Positions 8,181 to 15,771 of a DNA stretch of 15,935 nt are shown one piece after another. Both the position numbers and the translations under genes were made by a program. Within the stretch, counting starts at the first letter, position 1, and every line of letters starts with the position of its first letter. The stretch comes from Lachnospiraceae bacterium (GTDB lineage: Bacteria > Bacillota_A > Clostridia > Lachnospirales > Lachnospiraceae), in assembly GCA_016291475.1 (NCBI GenBank), contig JAEEXJ010000075.1, forward strand, positions 1 through 15,935, in the 5' to 3' direction. The notes below the pieces were generated by a model. The model was given only the letters and a program-made list of their open reading frames with translations. It ran no database searches and was not told the origin of the DNA.

Positions 8181-8209
8181 ACTCTACTTTGTTTCAACAT
8201 AAAATTCAA
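8181..8209 (-). promoter_or_regulatory. Candidate promoter for the histidinol-phosphatase gene
   Basis: On the minus strand TTGAAT (8204-8209) and TAGAGT (8181-8186) are separated by exactly 17 bases, a reasonable sigma-A match (four of six bases in each box agree well). Transcription would start near 8174, giving a leader of about 38 bases. The region is A/T-rich, so a chance match is possible. Confidence 0.4.
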
Positions 8210-8247
8210 GTGCGCCGGTTATTTGAAATATGATATTATTAATAAAA

Positions 8248-8289
8248 GGCGGTTGGGCCGATAAGAACCGTAACCATCTGCCCAGGGAG
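8248..8289 (+). promoter_or_regulatory. Leader of the secreted-protein gene with a possible H-type pseudoknot next to the ribosome site
   Basis: CGGTT (8250-8254) can pair with AACCG (8266-8270), leaving an 11-base loop. The GGGC in that loop (8255-8258) can pair with GCCC at 8280-8283, immediately before the ribosome site AGGGAGA at 8284-8290. This nesting is an H-type pseudoknot, as in several small translational riboswitches. The helices are only five and four base pairs long, so chance is a serious alternative, and I recognise no known riboswitch consensus. A weak -10-like TATGAT lies at 8229-8234. Confidence 0.3.
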
Positions 8290-8296
8290 AATAAAT

Positions 8297-9016
8297 ATGA
8301 GAAAAATATTACTGACAATATCAGCGGTTTTATTCCTGAGTCTTCTTCCCGGTATTAAGGCTGAGGCTGCAGTTAAGACTATGCCTGACGGAGGGCTTTT
8401 CGATCCTTCTTTTTATGCGGCTACATACAATGATGTCTACAAGGCATTCGGCATGAATGAGGCTCTTTTGTACCAGCATTATCTTCTCTGCGGTATCAAG
8501 GAAAAGAGACTTCCTTATGCGGGCTATATCTATCCGACTCCCGATGAGCTTGCTGCTTCCGGAACCATAATCACCATGCCTGACGGTGCACTTTTTGATC
8601 CTATATATTATGCGGCCAAGAACCCCGATGTTGTCCGGTCATTCGGACTTCTTCCAGAGAATCTGTATGCTCACTATCTGTATTGCGGTGCGGCAGAGGG
8701 AAGGCTTCCCTACGAAGGCTACAAAGCATCCGAACTTAAACTGAGTTTTTCGACCACAGGTGCGACCGCAAATGTTGTAACAGAAGCCGATGTTATTGCG
8801 GCAATAAGACAGGCCGCTATGTACAGAGTTACGAATCTTACCATTACCAGTGTATGGCAGGGGAGATTATCATCCGAAACCATCACAGCTCTTGTGAAGG
8901 CTCAGGCTCCTTTCCTAAAGACCGCATACGGAGCGAAGATTACCGTATCGGATCCCAGAATGTATGGCCTTGCTACCAACCCGACGATTGAGATCGGGGT
9001 AACGTTAAAATTCTAA
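8297..9016 (+). CDS. Secreted protein with two tandem ~50-residue repeats, function unknown
   Basis: A 239-residue protein with a clear signal peptide (MRKILLTISAVLFLSLLPGI), probably cleaved after AEA at residue 24. Two repeats follow, at about residues 28-77 and 93-142. Both have the pattern TMPDG-x-LFDP-x-(F/Y)YAA, then DV and FG, then L-Y-x-HY-L-x-CG, then RLPY-x-GY. I remember similar FDPxYYAxxNPDV..HYxxxGxxEGRxP units in secreted Lachnospiraceae proteins, but no function is established. Each repeat has one cysteine at the same place, so they could be disulphide-linked. The C-terminal part (145-239) is predicted to be mostly beta with one or two helices and has no recognised motif. The ATG follows AGGGAGA with a six-base gap. 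It is monocistronic: the neighbour on the left is divergent, and rho has its own promoter. Confidence 0.85.
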   Translation: MRKILLTISAVLFLSLLPGIKAEAAVKTMPDGGLFDPSFYAATYNDVYKAFGMNEALLYQHYLLCGIKEKRLPYAGYIYPTPDELAASGTIITMPDGALFDPIYYAAKNPDVVRSFGLLPENLYAHYLYCGAAEGRLPYEGYKASELKLSFSTTGATANVVTEADVIAAIRQAAMYRVTNLTITSVWQGRLSSETITALVKAQAPFLKTAYGAKITVSDPRMYGLATNPTIEIGVTLKF

Positions 9017-9032
9017 ATACAAGATATGACAA

Positions 9033-9071
9033 CGGGGACGTAGCCACTCCTGACGGAGGCGTACGTCCCCG
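9033..9071. repeat. Imperfect REP-like hairpin downstream of the secreted-protein gene
   Basis: CGGGGACGTA (9033-9042) pairs exactly with TACGTCCCCG (9062-9071). Inside, CTCC (9047-9050) pairs with GGAG (9055-9058) around the tetraloop TGAC, leaving a small asymmetric internal loop. It starts 16 bases after the stop codon. There is no T-tract after it, so it is not a canonical intrinsic terminator, but it could protect the mRNA end. The GGGGACG core is shared with the palindrome at 7283-7350. Confidence 0.7.
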
Positions 9072-9090
9072 CAGTTATGTCTATTTCTTA

Positions 9091-9119
9091 TTGACGGGAA
9101 AAATATTCCGTGTTATAAA
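9091..9119 (+). promoter_or_regulatory. Sigma-A-type promoter of rho
   Basis: TTGACG (9091-9096) and TATAAA (9114-9119) are separated by exactly 17 bases, five of six matches in each box. Transcription would start near 9126, giving a leader of about 130 bases before the rho start. Confidence 0.7.
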
Positions 9120-9137
9120 TCTCTTGTAGTTAATTCT

Positions 9138-9205
9138 TTGTTCTAAACATTCATTTGTTTCTGAAATTCGTATTCCGAAACATACCAACAAACATTTGAG
9201 AACAA
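9138..9205 (+). promoter_or_regulatory. Extended stem-loop in the rho leader
   Basis: TTGTTCT (9138-9144) pairs with AGAACAA (9199-9205), continued by AAA with TTT across a bulged G. TTTGTT (9154-9159) pairs with AACAAA (9187-9192), and GTTTC/GAAAC offers a further nested helix nearer the tip. Together they form a long, interrupted, A/U-rich hairpin in the 5' untranslated region. Rho genes in several bacteria are autoregulated by premature termination in the leader; a similar role here is inference. Confidence 0.45.
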
Positions 9206-9255
9206 TTTAGATCGCAACTTTATATTTTTCTTTTTTGAAAGGAAACTGTTTTTAT

Positions 9256-10863
9256 ATGAGAGAAAAACTCCAGAGCTTTACCCTTGCACAGCTTAAGGAA
9301 ATCGCTAAGTCTGCAGGACTTAAAGGTGTTGCGAGCCTTAAGAAAGAGGAACTGATCGACCGCCTTGTTGAGCTTGATGAGAAGATGCAGGCACAGAAGG
9401 CAACAGAGGAAAAGAAAGCAGAGAGTAAAAAGACACCTGCGGAGAAGAAGCCTGAACACAAGAAGGCGGCTTCTTCCGAGAGCTCTGATGACAGGAAGTC
9501 CGGTGAAAAGAAATCGACCGGAGATAAGAAGGGGGCTTCAGGAAAGCCTTCTCATAAAAAGGATGCTCAGAAAACCGAGCCTCCCAAAAAGGATGCGCCC
9601 GCAGAGACCAAGGCTCCCGAGGCTCGTCAGCAGGCTAAGACTGAAAGCGCGCCCGCTCAGGAAAATAAGCCCGCAGGAGAAGCCAGACCTGCACAGGAAC
9701 CCGCCAAGAAGGAAAATGTCTATAATCCTCAGGAAGGCGATGAGCCTGCAAACGGAATCCTGGAGGTTATGCCCGAAGGATACGGCTTTATCAGATGTGA
9801 CAATTATCTTCCCGGAGAAAATGATGTATACGTATCACCCGCACAGATCCGTAAATTCGGTCTCAGAACGGGCGATGTTCTCGATGGTGTAAAGAAGGCC
9901 AAGTCCCCCACCGAGAAGTTTTCTCCTCTTATCTTCTTAAATGAAGTAAACGGATATCCTCTTTCAGAGGCAATGAAGAGAGTCGCTTTTGAAAACATGA
10001 CTCCCATCTTCCCCAACAGCAGGATCCGCATGGAGACCGATGACGAGAAGAATATCGCCATGCGTGTAATGGACCTCGTTAGCCCGGTCGGTAAGGGACA
10101 GAGAGGAATGATCGTTTCTCCTCCCAAAGCAGGTAAGACGACCCTTCTTAAGTCCGTTGCACAGTCCATTTTGTATCACAATCCCGATATGCACATCATC
10201 ATCCTTCTGATCGATGAGCGTCCCGAGGAAGTTACCGATATGAAGGAAGCCATCAAGGGCAAGCATGTAGAGGTTATCTATTCCACATTCGACGAGATGC
10301 CCGAGCATCATGCAAGAGTATCGGAAATGGTAATCGAGCGTGCGAGAAGACTTGTTGAGCACGGCGAGGATGTGGTTATTCTCCTTGACTCCATCACAAG
10401 ACTTGCAAGAGCTTATAACCAGGTAATTCCTCCCAGCGGACGTACCCTCTCAGGTGGTCTCGACCCCGCAGCTCTTCATATGCCCAAGAGATTCTTCGGT
10501 GCAGCCCGTAATATGAGAGAGGGCGGATCGCTTACTATTCTTGCCACCGCACTTGTAGAAACCGGATCCAAGATGGACGATGTTGTCTACGAGGAATTCA
10601 AGGGAACCGGTAACATGGAGATGATCCTTGACCGAAAGCTCTCCGAAAAGAGAATCTTCCCTGCCGTAGACCTTGCAAAATCCGGAACCAGAAGAGAAGA
10701 TCTGCTCCTTACCAGAGAAGAACTCCGTGCTATGGAGATCGCACGCCGTGCCCTCAACGGTCTCAAATCCGACGATGCGGCGGACAGACTCCTTGAAGAG
10801 TTTAAGAATACCCGCTCCAATGCCGAGCTTGTACGCAACATCAACGTGAGAAACCACGTATAA
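9256..10863 (+). CDS. rho: Transcription termination factor Rho
   Basis: Hexameric RNA-dependent ATPase/translocase that ends transcription at non-translated RNA. I use the ATG at 9256, after AAAGGA at 9238-9243, giving 535 residues; an upstream in-frame TTG at 9235 overlaps that ribosome site. The N-terminal SAP-like helical domain is residues 1-45 ([20 protein letters not shown]). The RNA-binding cold-shock-like domain runs about 165-235 ([27 protein letters not shown]). Walker A is PPKAGKTT at 289-296, Walker B is VVILLDS at 373-379, and the C-terminal ring includes [20 protein letters not shown]. Residues about 46-155 form a Lys/Glu/Ala/Pro-rich, probably disordered insert absent from E. 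coli Rho (419 residues). Similar inserts occur in some Clostridia and Actinobacteria. Confidence 0.98.
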   Translation: MREKLQSFTLAQLKEIAKSAGLKGVASLKKEELIDRLVELDEKMQAQKATEEKKAESKKTPAEKKPEHKKAASSESSDDRKSGEKKSTGDKKGASGKPSHKKDAQKTEPPKKDAPAETKAPEARQQAKTESAPAQENKPAGEARPAQEPAKKENVYNPQEGDEPANGILEVMPEGYGFIRCDNYLPGENDVYVSPAQIRKFGLRTGDVLDGVKKAKSPTEKFSPLIFLNEVNGYPLSEAMKRVAFENMTPIFPNSRIRMETDDEKNIAMRVMDLVSPVGKGQRGMIVSPPKAGKTTLLKSVAQSILYHNPDMHIIILLIDERPEEVTDMKEAIKGKHVEVIYSTFDEMPEHHARVSEMVIERARRLVEHGEDVVILLDSITRLARAYNQVIPPSGRTLSGGLDPAALHMPKRFFGAARNMREGGSLTILATALVETGSKMDDVVYEEFKGTGNMEMILDRKLSEKRIFPAVDLAKSGTRREDLLLTREELRAMEIARRALNGLKSDDAADRLLEEFKNTRSNAELVRNINVRNHV

Positions 10864-10955
10864 AGATTCGGTACATGCAATAATGCAATAAAAGCTTTTC
10901 AACCAGCCCGCGTCACAAACTCATGTATATATTATTGCGATTTTTGTGTGAGTTT
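10864..10955. other. Non-coding stretch after rho with two competing hairpins
   Basis: No gene is visible. GCAATAAT (10877-10884) can pair with ATTATTGC (10931-10938). Alternatively AAACTCA (10917-10923) can pair with TGAGTTT (10949-10955), extended inward by G-U pairs. Neither is followed by a T-tract, so no intrinsic terminator for rho is evident. Confidence 0.4.
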
Positions 10956-11084
10956 AGCTGTTCTTAGGAATGCATTCCTCTAAGCACAATTTCGCCCGGA
11001 TGGCGAAATTAGCAGGCACTGAGACAGGATGTCGAATGCCTGCGGTGCGAAGTCATTGCGATATATGTATTTCCTAGAACAGCT
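10956..11084. ncRNA. Candidate multi-hairpin structured RNA or MITE-like element between rho and leuB
   Basis: A closing stem joins AGCTGTTCT (10956-10964) to AGAACAGCT (11076-11084) and continues as AGGAA (10966-10970) with TTCCT (11071-11075), with one bulged T: 14 base pairs enclosing 100 bases. Inside are a perfect hairpin, AATTTCGCC/GGCGAAATT (10988-10996/11002-11010, loop CGGAT), and a second, GCAGGCA/TGCCTGC (11012-11018/11037-11043). The second is capped by GACA-GGA-TGTC across an internal loop able to form a U-A pair and tandem G-A/A-G pairs. A 14-base palindrome, AGGAATGCATTCCT (10966-10979), gives an alternative local hairpin that competes with the closing stem. I do not recognise a known RNA family. 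Strand is undecided, and a non-autonomous mobile repeat is an equal alternative. Confidence 0.45.
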
Positions 11085-11122
11085 TAGCGAACGGAGCCGT
11101 GAGGGAAAATGCATACATAATA

Positions 11123-11131
11123 TGTGGATAA
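11123..11131 (-). promoter_or_regulatory. DnaA-box-like 9-mer
   Basis: The minus strand reads TTATCCACA, an exact match to the consensus DnaA box. It is single, with no cluster around it, so it is not an origin. It may be a lone DnaA regulatory site or chance. Confidence 0.25.
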
Positions 11132-11141
11132 GGCCGTGATT

Positions 11142-11155
11142 TGCATAAATATTCA
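11142..11155. promoter_or_regulatory. ARG-box-like dyad upstream of leuB
   Basis: TGCATAAATATTCA differs at one base from the ArgR/AhrC half-palindrome pattern TGAATWWWWATTCA. It lies 41 bases upstream of the leuB -35 box. A single site in A/T-rich DNA is weak evidence, and leuB is not a usual ArgR target. Confidence 0.25.
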
Positions 11156-11195
11156 AAAAAAGCAATATTTAGGTGAAATTGGATACATCTGAACC

Positions 11196-11224
11196 TTGAA
11201 AAATAGAATTCTTTCGAATATAGT
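11196..11224 (+). promoter_or_regulatory. Sigma-A-type promoter of the leuB-ilvD-ilvB group
   Basis: TTGAAA (11196-11201) and TATAGT (11219-11224) are separated by exactly 17 bases. Transcription would start near 11231, so the leader is only about 30 bases and has no room for a T-box or leucine attenuator. A small dyad, ATTC-tttc-GAAT (11208-11219), lies between the boxes and could be an operator. Confidence 0.65.
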
Positions 11225-11259
11225 TGAAATGTCGCACTTTTAGAAGAAGGAGATATGCC

Positions 11260-12345
11260 ATGAAGCTTAATATTGTTTGTATTCCCGGTGACGGAATCGG
11301 CCCTGAAATTGTGACTCAGGCCAAGAAAGTTCTTGAGAAAGTTGCATCCGTTTACGGACATGAAATTATATTCAAAGATATTTTGATGGGCGGAGCATCA
11401 ATTGATGCATGCGGTGAGCCCCTTACCCAGGAAGCTATTGATACCGCAAAGGCTGCAGATGCAGTTCTTATGGGATCCATCGGCGGAAATACAACCACCA
11501 GTCCCTGGTATAAACTCCCTCCCGAGAAGAGACCCGAAGCAGGACTCCTTAAGATCAGAAAAGAGCTCGGACTCTTTGCTAACTTAAGACCAGCATACCT
11601 CTTCCCCGAGCTTGCGGCAAGCTGCCCCCTCGCAAGTGAGACCTCGGATAAAGGTTTCGACCTTCTTATTATGAGAGAACTCACCGGAGGACTTTATTTC
11701 GGAGAAAGACATACAGAGGTTGTTAACGGACTCAGAACTGCCGTTGATACACTTACATATAATGAAGAAGAAATCAGAAGAATTGCCATCAAGGCATTCG
11801 AAGCTGCAAGGATCCGCAGAGGTAAAGTTACTTCCGTAGATAAGGCAAACGTTCTTGATTCTTCAAGACTCTGGAGAGCCGTAACCGCTGAGGTTGCTAA
11901 GGATTATCCTGATGTAGAGCTTGAGAACATGCTCGTTGATAACTGCGCAATGCAGCTTGTTAAAGATCCCGGTCAGTTTGACGTAGTTCTTACCGAGAAC
12001 ATGTTCGGAGATATCCTTTCAGATGAAGCAAGTATGATCACAGGTTCCATCGGAATGCTTTCATCAGCATCACTTAATGAGACCAAGTTCGGACTCTATG
12101 AGCCCAGCCACGGATCTGCACCCGATATCGCGGGAATGGATATCGCAAATCCCATCGCAACCATTCTTTCCGCTGCAATGATGCTTAAGTTCTCTTTTGA
12201 CCTTAATAAAGAAGGTGAAGCAATCGAAGCTGCGGTAAAGCAGGTTCTCAAGGACGGTTTCAGAACAGGAGACATTTATTCCGAAGGTTGCACCAAGGTA
12301 GGATGCACTCAGATGGGTGATCTTATCTGTGAGAGAATAAAATAA
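11260..12345 (+). CDS. leuB: 3-isopropylmalate dehydrogenase
   Basis: NAD-dependent, cytosolic beta-decarboxylating dehydrogenase of leucine synthesis, converting 3-isopropylmalate to 2-oxoisocaproate. The ATG at 11260 is chosen because AAGGAG (11247-11252) lies seven bases upstream and the protein then begins [18 protein letters not shown], as in the family; an upstream in-frame TTG at 11224 overlaps the -10 box. Length is 361, as expected. Visible active-site residues are Arg100, Arg110 and Arg139, Tyr146 (GGLYFG), Lys195 (SVDKANVL), and Asp227, Asp251 and Asp255 ([13 protein letters not shown]). The NAD loop is GSAPDIAG (285-292). The [16 protein letters not shown] stretch separates it from isocitrate dehydrogenases. 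It is 41 bases ahead of ilvD. Confidence 0.96.
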   Translation: MKLNIVCIPGDGIGPEIVTQAKKVLEKVASVYGHEIIFKDILMGGASIDACGEPLTQEAIDTAKAADAVLMGSIGGNTTTSPWYKLPPEKRPEAGLLKIRKELGLFANLRPAYLFPELAASCPLASETSDKGFDLLIMRELTGGLYFGERHTEVVNGLRTAVDTLTYNEEEIRRIAIKAFEAARIRRGKVTSVDKANVLDSSRLWRAVTAEVAKDYPDVELENMLVDNCAMQLVKDPGQFDVVLTENMFGDILSDEASMITGSIGMLSSASLNETKFGLYEPSHGSAPDIAGMDIANPIATILSAAMMLKFSFDLNKEGEAIEAAVKQVLKDGFRTGDIYSEGCTKVGCTQMGDLICERIK

Positions 12346-12386
12346 AACAGTATTACTGATTAAATAGTGTAGGAGAGGTAATAACC

Positions 12387-14057
12387 ATGAGAAGTGATTC
12401 CGTAAAAGTAGGTGACGCACAGGCGCCCCACAGAAGTCTTTTTAACGCACTCGGATTTACAGAAGAGGAGAGAAAGCGTCCTCTTATCGGTATCGTTACA
12501 TCTTATAACGAGATCGTTCCCGGTCACATGAACCTTGATAAGATCGCTGAAGCTGTTAAGCTCGGCGTTGCAATGGCAGGCGGTACTCCCGTTCTTTTCC
12601 CTGCGATCGCTGTTTGCGACGGTATCGCAATGGGACATATCGGAATGAAGTACAGCCTTGTTACCAGAGATCTTATTGCCGATTCCACAGAGTGTATGGC
12701 AATGGCTCACGGTTTTGACGGACTTGTATGCATTCCCAACTGTGATAAGAACGTTCCCGGACTTCTTATGGCTGCTGCAAGAGTAAATATTCCTACCGTA
12801 TTCGTATCCGGCGGCCCCATGCTCGCAGGACGTGTTCACGGATGCAAGAGAAGCCTTTCTTCCATGTTCGAGGCAGTAGGAAGCTATGCTGCAGGAAGCA
12901 TCACCAAAGAAGAACTCACCGAGTTCGAAGAGAAGGTTTGCCCTACCTGCGGATCATGTTCAGGTATGTACACCGCAAACTCCATGAACTGTCTTACCGA
13001 AGCAATCGGTATGGGACTTAAAGGAAACGGAACCATTCCTGCGGTTTATTCAGAGAGAATCAGACTTGCTAAGCATGCAGGTATGAAGATCATGGAGCTT
13101 GTTGAGAAGAATATCCGTCCCAGAGATATCATGACTGACAAGGCATTCAAGAATGCACTTACCGTTGATATGGCTCTCGGATGCTCAACCAACACCATGC
13201 TCCATATCCCCGCTATCGCAAAAGAAGCCGGAGTTGAGCTTAACATGGAAATGGTTAACGACCTTTCCGCTAAGACTCCCAATCTTTGCCATCTTGCTCC
13301 CGCAGGTCCTACTTATATGGAAGACCTCAATGAGGCAGGCGGTGTTTATGCAGTTATGAACGAACTCTCCAAGAAGGGACTTATCGAAGAAGATTGCATG
13401 ACCGCAAATGCAACCACCATCGGAGAGAATATCAAGAATTGCATCAACAGAGATCCCGAGGTTATCAGACCTATCGACAATCCTTATCAGGCAACCGGTG
13501 GTATCGCAGTACTTAAGGGTAACCTTGCTCCCGATACCGGAGTAGTTAAGCAGTCTGCAGTTGCTCCCGAGATGCTCGTACATGAAGGCCCCGCAAGAGT
13601 ATTTGACTGTGAGGAAGATGCAATCGCTGCTATTAAGGGCGGCAAGATCGTAGCAGGAGATGTTGTTGTTATCAGATATGAAGGACCTAAGGGCGGACCC
13701 GGAATGAGAGAGATGCTCAATCCTACCTCAGCCATCGCAGGTATGGGACTCGGATCAACCGTAGCACTTATTACCGACGGTCGTTTCTCGGGTGCATCAA
13801 GAGGAGCTTCCATCGGACATGTATCACCCGAAGCAGCAGTAGGCGGACCTATCGCACTTGTTCAGGAAGGTGACATTATCTCCATCGATATTCCTAACAG
13901 AAAACTTGATGTTAAGGTTTCCGATGAGGAAATGGCTAAGCGCCGTGAAGCATGGACTCCCAGAGAGCCCAAGATCACTACCGGATATCTTGCACGTTAC
14001 AGAGAACTTGTAACCAGCGGAAACAGAGGCGCTGTTCTCGAGATTCCCAGGAATTGA
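12387..14057 (+). CDS. ilvD: Dihydroxy-acid dehydratase
   Basis: Iron-sulphur enzyme that dehydrates 2,3-dihydroxy-isovalerate and 2,3-dihydroxy-methylvalerate in valine, isoleucine and leucine synthesis. Conserved motifs: NCDKNVPG (Cys119, with Lys121 as the likely metal-site lysine), [18 protein letters not shown] (Cys191) and [20 protein letters not shown] near the C-terminus. At the first-ligand position the sequence is VPGH (44-47), as in the oxygen-labile E. coli type, rather than the PCN of [2Fe-2S] enzymes; Cys77 (VCDGIAMGH) is a nearby extra cysteine. I infer a [4Fe-4S] cluster, consistent with an anaerobe. Length 556 is normal. The start follows AGGAGAGG at about 12371-12378. It lies between leuB and ilvB and is probably in one transcript with both. 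Confidence 0.97.
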   Translation: MRSDSVKVGDAQAPHRSLFNALGFTEEERKRPLIGIVTSYNEIVPGHMNLDKIAEAVKLGVAMAGGTPVLFPAIAVCDGIAMGHIGMKYSLVTRDLIADSTECMAMAHGFDGLVCIPNCDKNVPGLLMAAARVNIPTVFVSGGPMLAGRVHGCKRSLSSMFEAVGSYAAGSITKEELTEFEEKVCPTCGSCSGMYTANSMNCLTEAIGMGLKGNGTIPAVYSERIRLAKHAGMKIMELVEKNIRPRDIMTDKAFKNALTVDMALGCSTNTMLHIPAIAKEAGVELNMEMVNDLSAKTPNLCHLAPAGPTYMEDLNEAGGVYAVMNELSKKGLIEEDCMTANATTIGENIKNCINRDPEVIRPIDNPYQATGGIAVLKGNLAPDTGVVKQSAVAPEMLVHEGPARVFDCEEDAIAAIKGGKIVAGDVVVIRYEGPKGGPGMREMLNPTSAIAGMGLGSTVALITDGRFSGASRGASIGHVSPEAAVGGPIALVQEGDIISIDIPNRKLDVKVSDEEMAKRREAWTPREPKITTGYLARYRELVTSGNRGAVLEIPRN

Positions 14058-14092
14058 TATACAGAAATAAATTAGTAGGAGAATTACGGACT

Positions 14093-15769
14093 ATGGAAAT
14101 GAATGGTTCTGAAATAGTAATAGCCTGTCTCAAAGAACAGGGTGTTGATACCGTATTCGGTTATCCCGGCGGTACTATCCTTAATATCTATGATGCACTT
14201 TACAAGCATCAGGATGAGATCAGACACGTGCTTACCAGCCATGAACAGGGTGCTGCTCATGCGGCTGACGGTTATGCAAGGGCTACCGGTAAGGTAGGTG
14301 TCTGCATGGCTACTTCAGGCCCCGGTGCTACCAACCTTGTAACTGGTATCGCAACAGCTTACATGGATTCTGTTCCTCTTGTTGCGATCACTGCAAATGT
14401 AAACCTTCCTGCTCTCGGAAAGGATTCATTCCAGGAGATCGATATCGTCGGTGTAACCATGCCCATTACCAAGCATGGTTTCATAGTCAAGAATATTAAC
14501 GATCTTGCACCTACCATCCGTAAGGCATTTAAGATTGCAAAGACCGGTCGTCCCGGTCCTGTTCTAGTAGATATTACCAAGGATGTAACTGCAGCCGTTT
14601 GCGATTATGAGCCTGTTAATCCTGCAGAACCCGATAAGGTTGTTAAGTTCGAAGATAAGGATCTTACCGCAGTTGCCGAGATGCTCTGCAAGGCTAAGAA
14701 GCCTTTCATCTATGTAGGCGGCGGAGCGATCATTTCCGATGCTTCCGCAGAAGTTGCCGAGCTTGCGGAACTTCTTGATGCTCCCGTTTGCGATACCCTT
14801 ATGGGTAAGGGCGCATTCGACGGACATTCCAAGCGCTATACCGGAATGATCGGTATGCACGGAACCAAGGCATCCAACCTCGGAGTTACCGAATGCGATC
14901 TTCTTGTTGCACTCGGTGCAAGATTCTCCGACAGAGTTATCGGAAATCCCAAGAAGTTTGCAGAGGGAGCTAAGATCGTACATATCGATGTCGATGCTGC
15001 AGAGATCAGCAAGAACATCTGTGTTGATGCATCACTTGTAGGTGATCTTAAGACCACTCTTCAGAAACTCAATCCCCTTGTAACCAAGCAGAATCATCCC
15101 GAGTGGATGCAGAGGATCGAAGAACTTAAAACAAAGTATCCTCTCGGATATGATGACAGCAAGCTTACCTGTCCCTATATCATTTCCGAGATTGACCGTA
15201 TTACCGAAGGAAAGGCTGTTATCACCACCGATGTAGGACAGCACCAGATGTGGGCTGCTCAGCATTATCTTTACTCCAAGCCCAGAACATTCCTTTCATC
15301 AGGCGGACTCGGAACAATGGGTTACGGACTCGGTGCATGTATCGGTGCACAGGTCGGACGTCCCGATGATATCTGCATCAACATTGCAGGTGACGGATGT
15401 TTCAGAATGAACATGAACGAGCTTGCTACTGCTTCCAGATATAACATTCCCATCATTCAGGTTGTTATCAACAACCATGTTCTCGGAATGGTACGTCAGT
15501 GGCAGACTCTTTTCTACGGAAAGAGATATTCTCAGACCGTTCTCAACGATGCGGTTGATTTCTGCAAGGTTGCTGAAGGTCTCGGATGTAAGGCAATCAA
15601 GATCACCAAGAAGGAAGAGGTAGAGCCTGCTCTCAAAGAAGCAATCGAAGCTAAGTGCCCTGTTCTTCTCGAGTGCATCATTGAAGAAGATGATAAGGTA
15701 TTCCCCATGGTTCCTGCAGGAAAGCCTTTAAGCGAAGTCTTTGACGAAAAGGATATGAAAGAAGATTAA
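14093..15769 (+). CDS. ilvB: Acetolactate synthase, large (catalytic) subunit
   Basis: Thiamine-diphosphate and FAD enzyme that condenses two pyruvates to acetolactate, or pyruvate with 2-oxobutyrate, the first common step of branched-chain amino acid synthesis. The ATG at 14093 is chosen from AGGAG at 14077-14081 and the family-like N-terminus (SEIVIACLKEQGVDTVFGYP), giving 558 residues, a normal length. The frame stays open about 140 bases upstream inside ilvD, but that part does not resemble the family. The catalytic glutamate is Glu51 (TSHEQGAAHAADGYARATG), and the thiamine-diphosphate motif runs from GDG (433-435) to NN (460-461). The usual regulatory subunit gene, ilvN, does not follow. 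A catabolic AlsS is less likely given the leuB-ilvD context. Confidence 0.95.
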   Translation: MEMNGSEIVIACLKEQGVDTVFGYPGGTILNIYDALYKHQDEIRHVLTSHEQGAAHAADGYARATGKVGVCMATSGPGATNLVTGIATAYMDSVPLVAITANVNLPALGKDSFQEIDIVGVTMPITKHGFIVKNINDLAPTIRKAFKIAKTGRPGPVLVDITKDVTAAVCDYEPVNPAEPDKVVKFEDKDLTAVAEMLCKAKKPFIYVGGGAIISDASAEVAELAELLDAPVCDTLMGKGAFDGHSKRYTGMIGMHGTKASNLGVTECDLLVALGARFSDRVIGNPKKFAEGAKIVHIDVDAAEISKNICVDASLVGDLKTTLQKLNPLVTKQNHPEWMQRIEELKTKYPLGYDDSKLTCPYIISEIDRITEGKAVITTDVGQHQMWAAQHYLYSKPRTFLSSGGLGTMGYGLGACIGAQVGRPDDICINIAGDGCFRMNMNELATASRYNIPIIQVVINNHVLGMVRQWQTLFYGKRYSQTVLNDAVDFCKVAEGLGCKAIKITKKEEVEPALKEAIEAKCPVLLECIIEEDDKVFPMVPAGKPLSEVFDEKDMKED

Positions 15770-15771
15770 GT

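Noticed and set aside
9033..9090. Intrinsic terminator for the secreted-protein gene
   Set aside because: The hairpin is GC-rich, but the bases after it (CAGTTATGTC) are not a T-tract.
9235..9255. Upstream TTG start adding seven residues to Rho
   Set aside because: The TTG overlaps the ribosome site AAAGGA, and the ATG at 9256 gives the usual Rho N-terminus.
10980..11165. A minus-strand frame of 61 codons across the structured element
   Set aside because: Its composition follows the hairpins and it has no ribosome site; similar pseudo-ORFs are expected when a repeat or RNA element is translated.
11206..11220. CodY-box-like sequence inside the leuB promoter
   Set aside because: Only about 9 of 15 positions fit the AATTTTCWGAAAATT consensus, which is expected by chance in A/T-rich DNA.
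12349..12359. Small palindrome CAGTATTACTG between leuB and ilvD
   Set aside because: Eleven bases with a one-base centre cannot form a useful hairpin, and such dyads are common by chance.
13952..14092. Upstream extension of ilvB overlapping ilvD by about 100 bases
   Set aside because: The extra 47 residues do not resemble acetolactate synthases, and AGGAG at 14077-14081 supports the ATG at 14093.
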